Assembly (NCBI GenBank): GCA_035582835.1 | Contig: JAYKAV010000423.1 | Coordinates: forward strand, 38,212-102,211 | DNA from: Phoebastria nigripes | Lineage: Eukaryota > Chordata > Aves > Procellariiformes > Diomedeidae | DNA length: 64,000 nt | Reading direction: 5' to 3' | Shown here: positions 11,706 to 23,103 of the stretch, piece by piece | Layout: each line of letters begins with the position of its first letter | Position numbering within the stretch: position 1 is the first letter of the stretch | Position numbers and translations under genes: made by a program | The notes under the pieces: generated by a model | The model's input: the letters and a program-made list of their open reading frames with translations, nothing else | What the model was told of the DNA's origin: nothing | Databases searched by the model: none

Positions 11706-11706
11706 T

Positions 11707-13727
11707 TTAATATTACAAATGAACTTTTAACCTGTGGACAGAAATTCTTATCAAAGCTGAAGTATCAAGGAAAACAAATTGAGATGGTCAGTTTGGAGGC
11801 AGGTTTTCTAATAAATACAAGGAGTTGGTTCTATGCTTCATTAAATATTTCAACTAAGTGAAACTTAAAAGAAGATGCACTGTTGTCAACCATAATTAAT
11901 ACTAATTTGGACAGGAATATTTCAAACCCTGCTGTAGTCCACTGTTGAAATAACTATCTCCAGAACAATAACACCATTTCAAAATTGTGTCTCAATAACT
12001 AGAGCCAGAAGAAATTTCTTTAGGCAATTTAAGATCTACAATTTTCTTACTGTAAAGTATTTATATTGTCAAGAATTTGCCAATTAATCTGTAAAAATAT
12101 ATGGAGCACATTCTTCCTGAAAACTTCATGCTGTAGTGTTTTCTAATGTCTCTTGAAAACGCAGTTTAAGCATAACTTACAGAAACAATAGGCAAGGCTT
12201 ACAGCAAAAGAAAAGAGCAGACTTTTGTAGATGAATCAAATTAAGTCTAAAGCTAGTACAACATATTACTATTATCCCTCTCTGCCAAATAAAAATATAG
12301 GAATTGTCACACTAGTCCGTTCAATACAATATTTTATCTGTACAGTGATCAACAACTGTACATCCATTTTGATGGCTGAATAGAAAAAAGAAAATGAAGG
12401 ATTTAGATACTTGTGTCATCATATCCTAATTATCACCAAAGCTGTGCATAAATCTTTAGGTAGATCTAGACCAAATTCTTGGGCAAAAGCTAAAAAGGTC
12501 TTTCTCTAAGCTTACCAGAAATTTTCTCTACCTACCCATTGGTGCACACAGATATTCAAGCACACATACACAAATAGACGTACAGAGGCCAGTCAAAAGG
12601 TCTTATCTTTGTTTCTCAGGAACTAGAGGCATGTTCAGAATTAAACAACTTTTTAAGGTAAACTTTGCCTTTGCATGATATCTGAATTGAAATTGCACAG
12701 ACACCTTTAGGTGTATAAAGATGTAATTTTCTGAAATCCAACAAAAAACAAGCACTCAGAGATGTAATCTGCATTTTTGCTTGCCTATCTGTGTGTCCAT
12801 CTTTTGCTTTTATTTTGAGAACATCTTTATTTTCTACCCCCCCACTCCCATGCTTTTGGACAAGATTAACAGAATCGCTGACTAACTTCATTCCCCCAGG
12901 GCACCCAGGAAAAAACCTCAAAATTATATAATGTATACTTTAAAGTAATGAAATAGTGCTTCTGTCACCCTTGAAAATAGGGGGCACTACTTTCCCCACT
13001 TCCCAGGCTGCCCTCATATGCATTTTTATGCTGAAGTATTCCCAAGGGAGAAAACAGTGCAGAAGTTCTGAAACTCATATTTTTCTTTTTTTTTTTTTTT
13101 TTTTTTAACATGATTGCCAGTGGGAATGGATTTGGTAAGGAGAATGTAACCAGGATTAAAAATATCAGGTACTATTAGGTGACATTAAATGTAATGAAAT
13201 CTCAAGGTCAGCTTAATTTCTTGCCTCTCCTTATCTCTCTGACACATAGTACTGTATCTCAGTAGCTGCCACCAACAGCTACCATCAGAACGCTTGGCTA
13301 ATTAGTAATCAGTCATGTCACTTGGTGTGATCTCATCCAGTCTGACTATTGAACCTGAGTACAACAACAAAAAAGGAAATTGGAAACTCTTAGCAACTAT
13401 GTGTTTAGTCCACTTATTTTCAGCAGCATTATGTGCCTGCAGTTCAAGCTTTCATTATGCTACACTAATAGGCATGTTTGAATTTGATGGTTTTGATAGT
13501 TACTCATTTAGGAATAGTCTGTAGCACTAAGAAGCATGGCATTTAACTACCAGCNAAATAACTCCATCAAATGTTAAAATATAAGATTTCTTAGCAGTTC
13601 AACAACATTGATAGGGAAAAAGCTTTTTAATAGAATTCCTAATCATATATCCTTTCTCATCAGTAACCATTTCTGCACAGAAAGTACCCTTGATAGCTGA
13701 ATGAAACCAGAGAGCATCTCATTGCCG
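11707..13727. other. Non-coding stretch, nothing recognised
   Basis: AT-rich, with a T21 run at 13086-13106. Short frames on both strands look random. No repeat family recognised by eye. Confidence 0.6.
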
Positions 13728-13860
13728 GAGCCTGATCCAGCAAAGCACTTAGGCACACCTAGAATATAAGTACAAGAATATCCCATCAAAGTTACTATGA
13801 TCACCCACAGGATTAAAATTACATAGAAATGTAGGTGCTTTTCTGGGTTAGGGTCTAAGG
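13728..13860. mobile_element. Old fold-back (MITE-like) element
   Basis: The left part GCCTGATCCAGCAAAGCACT (from about 13729) and the right part TAGGTGCTTTTCTGGGTTAG (about 13832-13851) are imperfect inverted copies of each other. The family, common in turtles, crocodiles and birds, has ends reading 'cctgatccagcaaagcacttaagcac' and its reverse complement around a central 'cccattgaagtcaatggg'. Here the centre is eroded (TCCCATCAAAGTTACT). It is non-coding and presumably mobilised by a transposase in trans long ago. The family name is not asserted. Confidence 0.55.
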
Positions 13861-14039
13861 AATGAGGCATTTAAGATCAGCCTTTCATGTAGTAAAAATA
13901 TTTACAAATCTTTTTAAGAGATGACATATAAATAAAAAATTACTATCTTGCCTTTTGACTGCTAGACTCAGGACATGTGTGAAAATTTTCATATGTGAAA
14001 ATCCTGCACATTAAATGATCACTTTATTCCCAAACTAAG

Positions 14040-14620
14040 CAGCTGTCTGAAATGGCAATAGTAAAATGCGAATCTCTGCTACCAATAAACAAAAGTAAAT
14101 CACGGCAGAAAACTCGTTTATGTGCAGTAATCTCCAGAGGATTAGCATTTCAAGGGATCAGATTTCCTAAAACTCCTCTTTCCTGATAACAGCCTCTGCT
14201 GTGAGGTGACACACCAATAGGCATAAATTATCTAGAGCTGCAGATAAGCAGAGGCCATTTGGGGGTTCAGAGTGCAATATAAATAGATACAAAACAGTAG
14301 GGGAACTGGTGCTCATCACAAACCTCAAAAGGATTAGCAGTTCAAGCTCTGATTTCCCTGCTGTTGTTAGCTGTGATTTATCATCAGACAGTGACTGAGA
14401 GTCTGTCTTATCTGTGATAATTTAATGGCCCCCCCTTTATCTGGGGGTCATAATTAAGCTTGTTTGATCAGTTTCCTAACAAGCACCTCGCCTGTATTTT
14501 TAGCTATGCCTATTTTTTCTCTGGGTGTTGGAGCATTTTTGCTAATTAGTATTAACAATATTATTGTTAACAATTACTGGTAATGATAACAATCTCATAA
14601 AAGGTTAGCATTTATCTGGA
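14040..14620. promoter_or_regulatory. Candidate distal enhancer: cluster of GATA-factor motifs
   Basis: Nine WGATAR motifs occur between 14184 and 14617: TGATAA at 14184, 14415 and 14584; AGATAA at 14242; and the reverse forms TTATCT/TTATCA at 14228, 14378, 14408, 14438 and 14612. Two pairs are head-to-head palindromes (14228-14247 with an 8-bp spacer, and 14408-14420 with one base between). A CAGCTG E-box lies at 14040, and TAATTA-like homeodomain sites and an inverted TTAACAAT/ATTGTTAA (14552-14570) follow. No coding frame and no recognised repeat occupy the segment. About one such motif would be expected by chance in this length. Function is inference; conservation or chromatin data would decide. 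Confidence 0.4.
14138..14359 (+). repeat. Pair of ~30-bp direct repeats 192 bp apart
   Basis: AGGATTAGCATTTCAAG followed shortly by GATTTCC (14138-14167) recurs as AGGATTAGCAGTTCAAG followed by GATTTCC (14330-14358). One substitution separates the first halves and a 2-bp length difference lies between the halves. Both copies lie in the GATA-rich candidate enhancer, suggesting a duplicated binding module. Confidence 0.75.
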
Positions 14621-16412
14621 GGAAAAATGCAAGCCAAAAAAAGATGCAAGACTTTGAATTTAAATACATTTACGGGAGATTTTAACTGCAGTGTCTCAGC
14701 AACTCTTTGCTTTGTCAAATCTAACTCAAATACATAACTGAAAATTAAAAACCACTGCATAAAATAATTTTCAATTGAATAATTTTCTCTGGTATAAAAT
14801 TACTATCAATTTGAAAGTAAAGATGACTGCTATCTTACAGTGCATTTACTGTCCCTCTCTATCATCCTACTAATGAGCTGTTTCTTCCACTATCATGAGA
14901 ATTTTCTCAACAAAAGATGAACTTNAAGACTTATTATGGTTGTTTAAGAACACAGGTGTCATCAAAAGGAATCTAGTGACACTTTATCCGTTAACATCAC
15001 TACAAAAAGAAGAAAATATTTTTTTTTTTAAATGTACTGAATATTAGATATTTGAAAGGAAAACTTTCCAAGATTTTAAATCTTTTTTTTTTTAATACAA
15101 TACAGTGACAAGCAAAGAGACAATTACACAGAATGTGACTTTTTTTTTTTTTTTTTAAGGAAGACTGAATAAAAAAGGAAACAAATTCAGATCAACGATG
15201 TTACTTTCTTAATCATTGATGTAATTTTCTTAATGAAATACCTAGGAGGCCACAAAGAGAGGTGAATACGTTACTGATATTTAGGGAAACAGAATGACTG
15301 GCTACAGAAAGACATCTAAAAAACCTGATCACATATATACAGACACAGGAGGTATGGGTGTAATATGTGTGTATATATGTATATAAATCTATGTATATAT
15401 GCATTTATGTGTATTTGCACATCTATGTATGTGTTTATGTATCATATATTTTATGTTTACATATATTTTTAGTCATATACATAAATTTATGCATTCACAA
15501 ATTTATTGAAATTTGTCTTTAGAATAGGTCTTATTTCTCTTTGAAGAAAAAATAGTGGGACAGAGAATCTATGTGTCTAGCCTAAATTAATTATTTAGGT
15601 ACTATAATTAATGCAGAAAGACAAGGTTCATTAGAGGGTGAGTCATTCCACTTACCTGAGTTGCTTGTTTTAGAATTAGATGCATTGCTTTTCTTTCTCG
15701 TGACTATAGATAAACCCCAGGTGACGTGGCTAAGCTTGTAGATGGCTGAAGGTTAGATGAGATGAATGGCACCCATATGAATGAAGGAAACAGTACATTT
15801 CAGAATGAGAATTCCCAATACTTTCTTATAAAGTAAGTTACCTCCCTGTTCTTTGCAGATGGAAGGACTGTCACAGAAGAAGTATTATATATGCGTGTGT
15901 ATATAAATATATTTTCTGCTTCGTGTAGAACAAGGCTCACCTGAGACCCCTGAACATACCAACTTTTCCCTCCGGATATTATCAAATAACCTATAATAAG
16001 TAACAAGTTGTTGATTAAATAGACAAAGACTTGCAGGCAGCAGCAAAGAAGAATGAAACCAAAAACCAACACATCTGTTCATTCTCCTATCCTAGTAATG
16101 TAATGTTACTGACTTTTGCTGAGTTTTGCAGGTGCATCAGAAATGGCTTGTGTTCAGCTCTTTGGGTCTGGCAAGCAGGAATTTGATTTTAAGCTTGCTA
16201 TCTGACCAAGAGTATGGCAGAGGAATTTACTGGGAGTATTACAGAAGACAGTCTCGAATGAGCTTTTTTCCACACAAAAAACTTGATCCAGATCTTGGTG
16301 AAATCAATGAGAAACTTTTCATTGACTGACTGTGGTGGGATCAGGGTGAAGGTGCCAGCCATATTGCAGCAGCAGCTGGCAGTTGCCTGGGAAGCTGAAA
16401 TTTTACTGAGAT
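14621..16412. other. Non-coding AT-rich stretch with T-runs and TA-rich tract
   Basis: Contains several homopolymer T-runs (about 15020, 15085, and T17 at 15140-15156) and an alternating TA/TG-rich tract at about 15330-15490. No gene or transposon recognised. One ambiguous base near 14925. Confidence 0.6.
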
Positions 16413-16507
16413 ATAGAATCATAGAATCATAGAACAGTTTGGGTTGGAAAGGACCTTTAAAGGTCATCTAGTCCAACCCCCCTGCAATCAGCAGGGACAA
16501 TCTTCAA

Positions 16508-17275
16508 CTAGATCAGGTTGCTCAGAGCCCCCTCCAACCTGACCTTCAATGTTTCCAGGGATGAGGCATCTACCACCTCTCTGGGCAACCTGTCCCAGTG
16601 TTTCACCACCCTCAGCATCAAAAATATCTTCCTTATATCTAGTCTAAACCTACCCTCTTTTAGTTTACAACCATTCCCCCTTGTCCTGTTGCAACAGGCC
16701 CTGCTAAAAAGTCTGTCCCCATCTTTCTTATAAGCCCCCTTTAAGTACTGATAGGCTGCAATACGGTCTCCCCAAAGCCTTCTCTTCTCCAGGCTGAACA
16801 ACCCCAACTCGCTCAGCCTTTCTTCATAGGAGAGGTGTTCCATCCCCCTGATCATTTTTGTGGCCCTCCTCTGGACCTGCTCCATGTCTTTCTTGTGCTG
16901 AGGGCTCCAGAGGTGGACGCAGTACTCCAGGTGGGGTCTCACCAGAGCAGAGTAGAGGGGCAGAATCACCTCCCTCGACCTGCTGGCCACGCTTCTTTTG
17001 ATGCAGCCCAGGATACGGTTGGCCTTCTGGGCTGCGAGCCCACATTGCNGNCTCATGTCCAGCTTTTCATCCACCAGTACCCTCAAGTCCTTCTCGGCAG
17101 GGCTGCTCTCAATCCCTTCATCGCCCAGCCTGTATTGATACTGGGGGTTGCCCCGACCCAGGTGCAGGACCTTGCACTTGGCCTTGTTGANCCTCATGAG
17201 GTTCACACGGGCCCACTTCTCCAGCTTGTCCAGGTCCCTCTGGATGGCATCCTGTCCCTCAGGCGGGTCAACCAC
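16508..17275 (-). pseudogene. CR1 ORF2 C-terminal region (RT thumb and beyond)
   Basis: A 255-codon open frame ending at the natural ORF2 stop. It carries the CR1 landmarks [48 protein letters not shown], and the C-terminal [11 protein letters not shown] and [14 protein letters not shown] blocks, with [10 protein letters not shown] near the end. This region supports RT activity and RNA 3'-end recognition. It is open end to end except for three N codons, consistent with moderate age. The apparent Met start is internal; the real protein continues upstream into the palm fragment. Confidence 0.9.
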
Positions 17276-17280
17276 ACCAC

Positions 17281-17620
17281 TCAGCTTGGTGTCATCTGCA
17301 AACTTGCTGAGGGTGCACTCGATCCTGCTATGTCATTGATGAAGATATTAAACAGTACTGGTCCCAATATGGACCCCTGCGGGACACCACTCATCACCGA
17401 CCTCCATCTGGACATTGAGCCGTTGACCACTACCCTCTGCATGCGACCATCTAACCGATTCCTCACCCACCGGACAGTCCACCCATCAAATCCATACCTC
17501 TCCAGTTTGGAGAGAAGGATGTTGTGGGGGACCATGTCAAAGGCCTTACAGAGGTCCAGATAGATAGACGATGTCTGTAGCCCTTCCCATGTCCACTGAT
17601 GCAGTCACTCCATCATAGAA
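17281..17620 (-). pseudogene. CR1 ORF2 RT palm fragment with frameshifts
   Basis: It carries [21 protein letters not shown] and [11 protein letters not shown] (motif B), so it is the RT palm. Downstream the FADD-box frame is lost by a small deletion near 17325-17335, so the motif C region is readable only in another frame. Upstream, a 4-bp tandem duplication (GATA-type, about 17559-17568) breaks the frame between YL and DLCKAFD. The motif A Asp is still encoded, unlike in the copy at 9.6-11.7 kb. Confidence 0.85.
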
Positions 17621-18795
17621 ACACATCATATGAAACAAGCAAAATGTGTGAAAGATAGAAATGACAAGGTGTAAGGGAGATTGCCATATAACACACTGAA
17701 ATCCTTACCCAGTATCTGCAGCTAAGGCCATTGACACTTGGGTGCTGAGCTGACTCTGGGAGGCCTCAATGAGATAAGCCCACACAATCACCAAGATGTC
17801 TGCTTTACACATCTAACTTCTCAGATAACTTTCCAAAACTAACAAGATGGAAACATTTCTTGGTGAATATTATTTTTTTTGTTGTCAGTGTGTGACAAGT
17901 TTAGTAGATTTTTTTCCACCACTAGAACAAATTGTTAAGGATACATAAAATAGGAATCTTTGCCCAGCTCACAGTGAGAACAGAGACAGCATCGTGCAGT
18001 CACCACTGTGCTATGTTGTTAGTTGTTCACCAGCTAGTGCCAGATATAATATAGCCAAATAAATCTCCCACAACAAAAACATCATGAACCTTGTGAAATG
18101 CTGAAACCTTAGTTTTAAGTTCACCAAAGGTTTCAGCGGAACTTGCTGTTGTCAGTATGGAAAACAATAAATAACCTAAATATATTTCATTGTTTTAATT
18201 TTGGCCATTACTTGCCATTACTTTCAGAACTAATGGTCTTTCTGAAAAGAAATCATAGCTATTACAAAACAACTGCTCACATATCTGACAACTGAAATAA
18301 GTTTTCAGTTGAAATAATGCAGCTTACCGGTTTCTGTCTCTGGGTTCATGGTCAAGATTAAAGCTGGATTAAATTTGCCATTTTGATTTTGTGTAGTTTT
18401 GCACAAAAATTGTCATTGTCTCATAACATTTTCAGTCCCATTGTTCTTCCTGTATTTGTAACTATAACATGATTTTATTGGCTATATGTATATATAAATA
18501 TAAATATATTGGTATACACATACATATATACAGATATATAAAACCATAAATTCTCACTTGTTCTTTGATGTACAAACAATTTTCAAGAATCTATTTTCAC
18601 CCACAAACAGGCATGTTATTACTGGAAAACAGTCCCAAATGTGATTTGAACACTTCCATCACAAAGATAAATTTTGTTCCCACTAGCATGTAAATGTTGT
18701 TTTCACTAGATTGGATCCAATTATATATCTATAACAAACAATCTCCTTGATATTTAAGACATTTTTTATTTCATTATGAAAATTTTGCATAATAT
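17621..18795. other. Non-coding stretch with a TA-rich tract
   Basis: No gene seen. A TATA/TAAATA-rich segment lies at about 18483-18545. The remainder is unremarkable. Confidence 0.6.
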
Positions 18796-18799
18796 GGTC

Positions 18800-18995
18800 T
18801 TCTCATCCAAACTCTTGAATTCTATTTTCAGCTCTTCCCCTGATTAACTATTTTATTATAGAGAAACCCTTTAATCTCTCTGAACTTCAGTTTACTCATT
18901 TGAAGTATATGAGGAGACAAGTGTGATTTAATTGATGTTTATAAAGCACTTTGAGACCTTGTAATGAAAAATAAGACAGAAGTGATAAATATTCT
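18800..18995 (+). repeat. MIR-like SINE relic
   Basis: Plus-strand landmarks of the tRNA-derived MIR family: 'aatctctctgaacttcagtt' (consensus 'aacctctctgtgcctcagttt') at about 18871-18890, then TACTCATTTGAAG, and GTTTATAAAGCACTTTGAGA (consensus 'gtaaagcgctttgagat') at about 18938-18957. The tRNA-like head is not recognisable. Confidence 0.65.
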
Positions 18996-21900
18996 TAAAG
19001 GTACACTCTTTTTCTTTGCTCTAGTTTTTGCCAAAAATCTATATATTATTGCTAAATTTAGGATTATCTGTTCAACTCGTACTCTTTTCACAGTCAGAAT
19101 TGTTCAAAATGTTACAGCATGATGTATTTTCATACTCAAATCACCATTTTCACAAAAATGTAAAATATTGTGGGCATGGTATGGTTCTTAAAAAGTGGGT
19201 CTTTTTCATGAAATATTTCCTGTAATTTCATGATGCTCTTATTAAATTCCCAAATTTGCAATTCACTGTGCATTGGCAGACTGCTGTATACATATGGAAT
19301 CCCAGTAGTATATGGTTCAAAACATTCAGCAGAGAAATCTATAGAAAATTCAGTTGTGGGGCAGGCAATGCAATAAGAATGAGCCTGATGATAACATAAA
19401 CCAGCATCCTATGATCTGTATACACATAAATAAATATTTATATATAAACCCCAATATATATAGCAATCTCTATCTCTACATATGTACAACAAAGTTTTTT
19501 TTTTTCTTTAAAAAAGTAATAATCACATTGCAATATTCAAATGTGCTTACATCTATTTATGAAGAATAATCATTCAATGTCACAAGGTACTTGGTAGTGA
19601 ACTAGCAATACAAATTCAAACTTTCCTTTGGATTTGGTGGTCTCCAGAAAAGCAGTGCAGGCAGTGACATATTTGCAGTTTTGATCTTACCATTCCAGAG
19701 GGACAGGAAGTGTTGGGTCTATTCTGGGTCTATTTTATATTCTGGAATAGAGTTTCTCCCACGATGACCTAGTTGCAGAGTTGCAGGATACCACAGCCAT
19801 TGGTGCTGAGGACCAATATCTAATACTGGAACTTAAGAGCAGACAGATCAATGAGGCAGATCAAAACCTGGTCTCTCATTCTTATAAATGGCCCACAAAA
19901 CCTGCTTCCTTGGGGAAAAATATGCAGTTTTCTTCTATAATAGCTCTTCAGACCCAATGTGGGTTCTAACAATGCCGGGGGGAGGACACATCAACTCATT
20001 TTATGGTCAGAGGTTTTTCTTCGACTTCCAGCAATAACTTGCTGTTAAGGAACACCACAGAAAAGATAATACCATCCACAACTGTATTGTTATTTCCTTA
20101 CAATTTCTATTGTGCTGATGGGGGAAGCAATATCTCTCTCAGGGACTGAGGGAGATGACAAGTTGGAGAGGGTTATTAATTACTAGTTACTATTCATGGG
20201 TTTTCTGTTTAAATGGGCAGGAATATGAGATTGGGATGTGAAATCAAGCTCATATCTCCCAGGCAGCTGTGCAGAGCAGTATCACTGGACATACATAATT
20301 TAGAGCACTTCTAACTTCAAGCTCTTGCATGTCATTTTAATGGCTCATTTGACAAAATGATGCAGGGGGAAGAACAAAAATACTAACTCCTCCCAGATGA
20401 GAATCAGAGAGACCATTCCTCTTTTCATAAAGTTGCGCAGGGATACTGTTCTGAAAAAAAGAAGGAGGAGGCTAAAAGTTGTAGGTATCAAGTGAAAAAT
20501 AAGTCACTATAGTTACCTTGGTAGGCATCAGCTACTCTGTGTAACACATAAACCCACGCTGACCTTTAAGTTCCTGAGCAGTCTAGGGAAGGTCAGCAGC
20601 AGTTACGCTTACAAATCTGAACCTACCACTGGCAAAGAGAATCTCTCTATATGATTTCTGTGACAAGTGAAATATTTTTCATGTCTTCACCACTGCAATT
20701 TCAACAGGTGGGAAACTGTTTTCATATTACAAATCCTGACATTTTACTTAGAAAATGTCCTGCCACAGACAACGTGTGAAGCATTATAACTTAAATTTTG
20801 AATAAAGCCAGATCCTCAGGGAGAAGTGATGAAACTTCACTCTCATCAAGATTCTCCCCCAAACACAAGAAAACTGATACACTGCTCTGAAGAACCATGG
20901 TTATAAGTTAAAAGCAGGCCACCACAAAGGGTCAAAAAACCAATGCACAGAGGCCGAATGCTTGCTGTTCTTGAAAGTAGTTAAAGCTTTATCAAGCCTT
21001 GGTACAAAGTATCAGTAGAGCTGGCATAAAAATAAAAGATTCCTTGTGTTGTGAAGAGATGATAAAGATTAGCCTTTACTGAGAAACCTCCCTGTGTAGT
21101 ACTGGGGAAAACCCCAAACAACTCCCTTATAATTCAGCTTTACTTATCTCATTGACCCTTTTCTTATTGGTGTTATGTCAGTGGATTTACCTTTTTCTAA
21201 TTTGACAAATATCTCCAGCTTAGTACTATTATTTAATTAGTGATAACAGCTTCAGAATGCTCAGCTAGACCTGTTCTTCACCTCCTTTGAATTATTATTG
21301 TTTCTTGCAAGCAGATAAGTCACTGTTAGTGGCATAGCATGTTCATTTGGGTCTAAATTTACCCTTTTCCATGGCCAAAATAACTCACAAGGAACATCAG
21401 AGTTCATATACATATGCAGTTTCTCTTGCATTCATTAACTGAAAAGCATAATTACGTCTTCCTTCTGTGCAAAGTGAGATGATGATAATTTTTTTCACAA
21501 AACCTGTAGGTNTCCTGAAAGAAACAAAATACCTATTGCTTGGCTGTGTTGGTTCATTGCCTTTACCACACGCATGTAAGGTTGGAGATGTGTTTTCAGA
21601 AGATTTTTGTCACATTCCTAACAGAGTGGAAAAAGATCTAGTTATTAAAGGCTGGTGACAACAACTGGTGGTGGTTTGTGTTTTGGTGTGAAGGGGAAAT
21701 ACTGAGATCTACAAGCTCCTTTCATTCTCTTTGAGCTCATTTTTTTAATCTAATGTAGACAAGTAGTTCATCCCTACAGAATTAGGACAAACCCTTATCT
21801 TGTTGATAACACTTCCCTCACCTGTGCAAGAAAGGTATGATTCATACCAAATGGTAGTATAGGTGTGAGTTGGCTGTGAAGTTCTCTGCACTTTTTTCTC

Positions 21901-22429
21901 AGGCAGTGTACTTCAGCGGCAATTTATCTTCATAGAGACCATAGTATCATACATAAGAGAACAAGGTTTCTGGTCAGTTTTTAAAGTTAATATTGTTGCA
22001 TACATTGCTGTTAAAATATACGCTTCTACGCTGTTCCTTCCTTTTCTATGCTTGCATTACCAGTATTTGATAGCACAACAAAAAATAGAACACTGTCTGN
22101 ACTAAAAATGTTCTATAATCTGAAGAGTTTCCAAAGTGGTTAAAGGAGTACCTGCTTGTGGTCTACTGAGGACTGGTTGATCCAAGTTCTCCTCCATGTT
22201 CTATTGCAATTAATTAGAGATCTTTCATTTAATTTGACTGGAATCATACTTCTTCTTGTTTTCAGATGTTGTCACATTAAAGAAAGCTCAGAACACATCA
22301 AAACTTTTGTCAATATTGTCTTCACTTTTAGAAATCTGTGTAGCAACCCCCGTTGTCACAGATGAGTGATTTAGATCGCTTAAAGAATCACCATCAAAGG
22401 TATTAGCAAAAGTGGTTTTAATACGATGT
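18996..22429. other. Non-coding stretch, nothing convincing
   Basis: Short random frames and AT-rich tracts (about 19420-19470). A possible old fold-back fragment, 'agccagatcctcag', at about 20807 is too short to call. No gene supported. Confidence 0.6.
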
Positions 22430-22567
22430 TGTGAAAGTGCGACTTAAAGTTCAGTGGCAAGGTTCACTCTATTAATTACTGCATGGAAGAAACATACAAA
22501 GAAAAATTGAGTTACACTCAAGTTGGAATGATTCACAGAGAGACCAGGGATGGAAAAGGATAAGGAG

Positions 22568-22832
22568 GACCCTCCCATTGAGTCACGAGGTTCAGAGTGG
22601 ACCCCCTTGCTTTCTAAACTCCTGATAGAGCTTAGGTGTGGCTAAGTCCAGTTTTAGTCTCAGACTTGGACAATGGTTTATGTCTAATGGAAGAAATACG
22701 AAGAATAAGTAAGACCCTCTAGTTAAGTCACGAGGTTCAGAGTGGACCCCCTTGCTTTCTAAACTTCTGATGGAGTCTAGGTGCATCTAGGTCCAAATCT
22801 AGTCTCAGACTTGGTCAACGGTTTATGTCTAA
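22568..22832 (+). repeat. Two tandem 145-bp units in the LTR U3
   Basis: 22568-22687 aligns to 22713-22832 at a constant 145-bp offset without gaps. By hand I count 17 differences in 120 bases (about 86% identity). The core AGTCACGAGGTTCAGAGTGG is identical. Tandem U3 repeats commonly act as retroviral enhancers. Divergence between the copies shows the duplication is not recent. Confidence 0.9.
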
Positions 22833-22835
22833 GGG

Positions 22836-22846
22836 TTTATATATGC
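22836..22846 (+). promoter_or_regulatory. Putative LTR TATA box
   Basis: TTTATATATGC lies directly downstream of the U3 tandem repeats and about 260 bp before the AATAAA signal, the expected order in an LTR. Confidence 0.5.
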
Positions 22847-23097
22847 AAAATTTATGTAATGTTTCATTAACATTCAGGATGCAATCAAAGTTACTAAGAC
22901 AATATCAGAGTTACCACACTACAAGGTTTTGTGTGATATCAGTCACTTACCAAAGATCTGCTGTTGGTAAAAGGTCTCTCTGCCTCGAGGAGCAACCTTG
23001 AGAGGTGTCCCAGCTCAAGGGGAGATCATCGCCATGCAGCCATGCTGCTTAGCAGGGAGAGCTCAAAGAAGGCTTACCTAGGCTGTTGTATTTAGGG

Positions 23098-23103
23098 AAT
23101 AAA
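23098..23103 (+). terminator. Putative LTR poly(A) signal
   Basis: AATAAA in the middle of the LTR, after the TATA box. Expected at the end of R. Confidence 0.5.

Larger units (their letters stand above)
9614..11706 (-). mobile_element. CR1 LINE, 5'-truncated, with internal deletion
   Basis: Non-LTR retrotransposon of the avian CR1 clade, about 2.1 kb, inserted in antisense. In element order it holds the AP-type endonuclease (11705-11130), a linker, the reverse transcriptase up to the FADD box (to about 9690), then directly the 3' UTR and the tail of CATAGAAT-type repeats (9685-9614). The RT thumb and C-terminal part normally lying between FADD and the UTR (about 250 codons, intact in the copy at 16.4-17.3 kb) is missing, so this copy carries an internal deletion. 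The 5' end is at about 11706, where CR1 sequence stops abruptly and ORF1 is absent, as is usual for CR1. Two frameshifts and about eleven ambiguous bases lie inside. The frames are otherwise long, so it is young relative to the other relics here. It cannot be autonomous. Confidence 0.93.
16413..17620 (-). mobile_element. CR1 LINE, 5'-truncated (about 1.2 kb)
   Basis: Avian CR1 in antisense, ending at 16413 with repeated ATAGAATC units (the 3' tail). From there, in element reverse order, come the 3' UTR (16413-16507), the RT thumb and C-terminal region (16508-17275), and the RT palm from VPQG back to YLDL (17281 to about 17620). The 5' end is an abrupt loss of CR1 similarity near 17620. Unlike the copy at 9.6-11.7 kb it retains the region between the FADD box and the UTR. 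It differs enough in sequence to be another subfamily. Frameshifts and ambiguous bases (17049, 17051, 17191) make it inactive. Confidence 0.93.

Noticed and set aside
16835..17563. A 242-codon plus-strand open frame
   Set aside because: It is the antisense of the CR1 ORF2 copy on the minus strand. The minus strand carries clear RT motifs, so the plus frame is a shadow.
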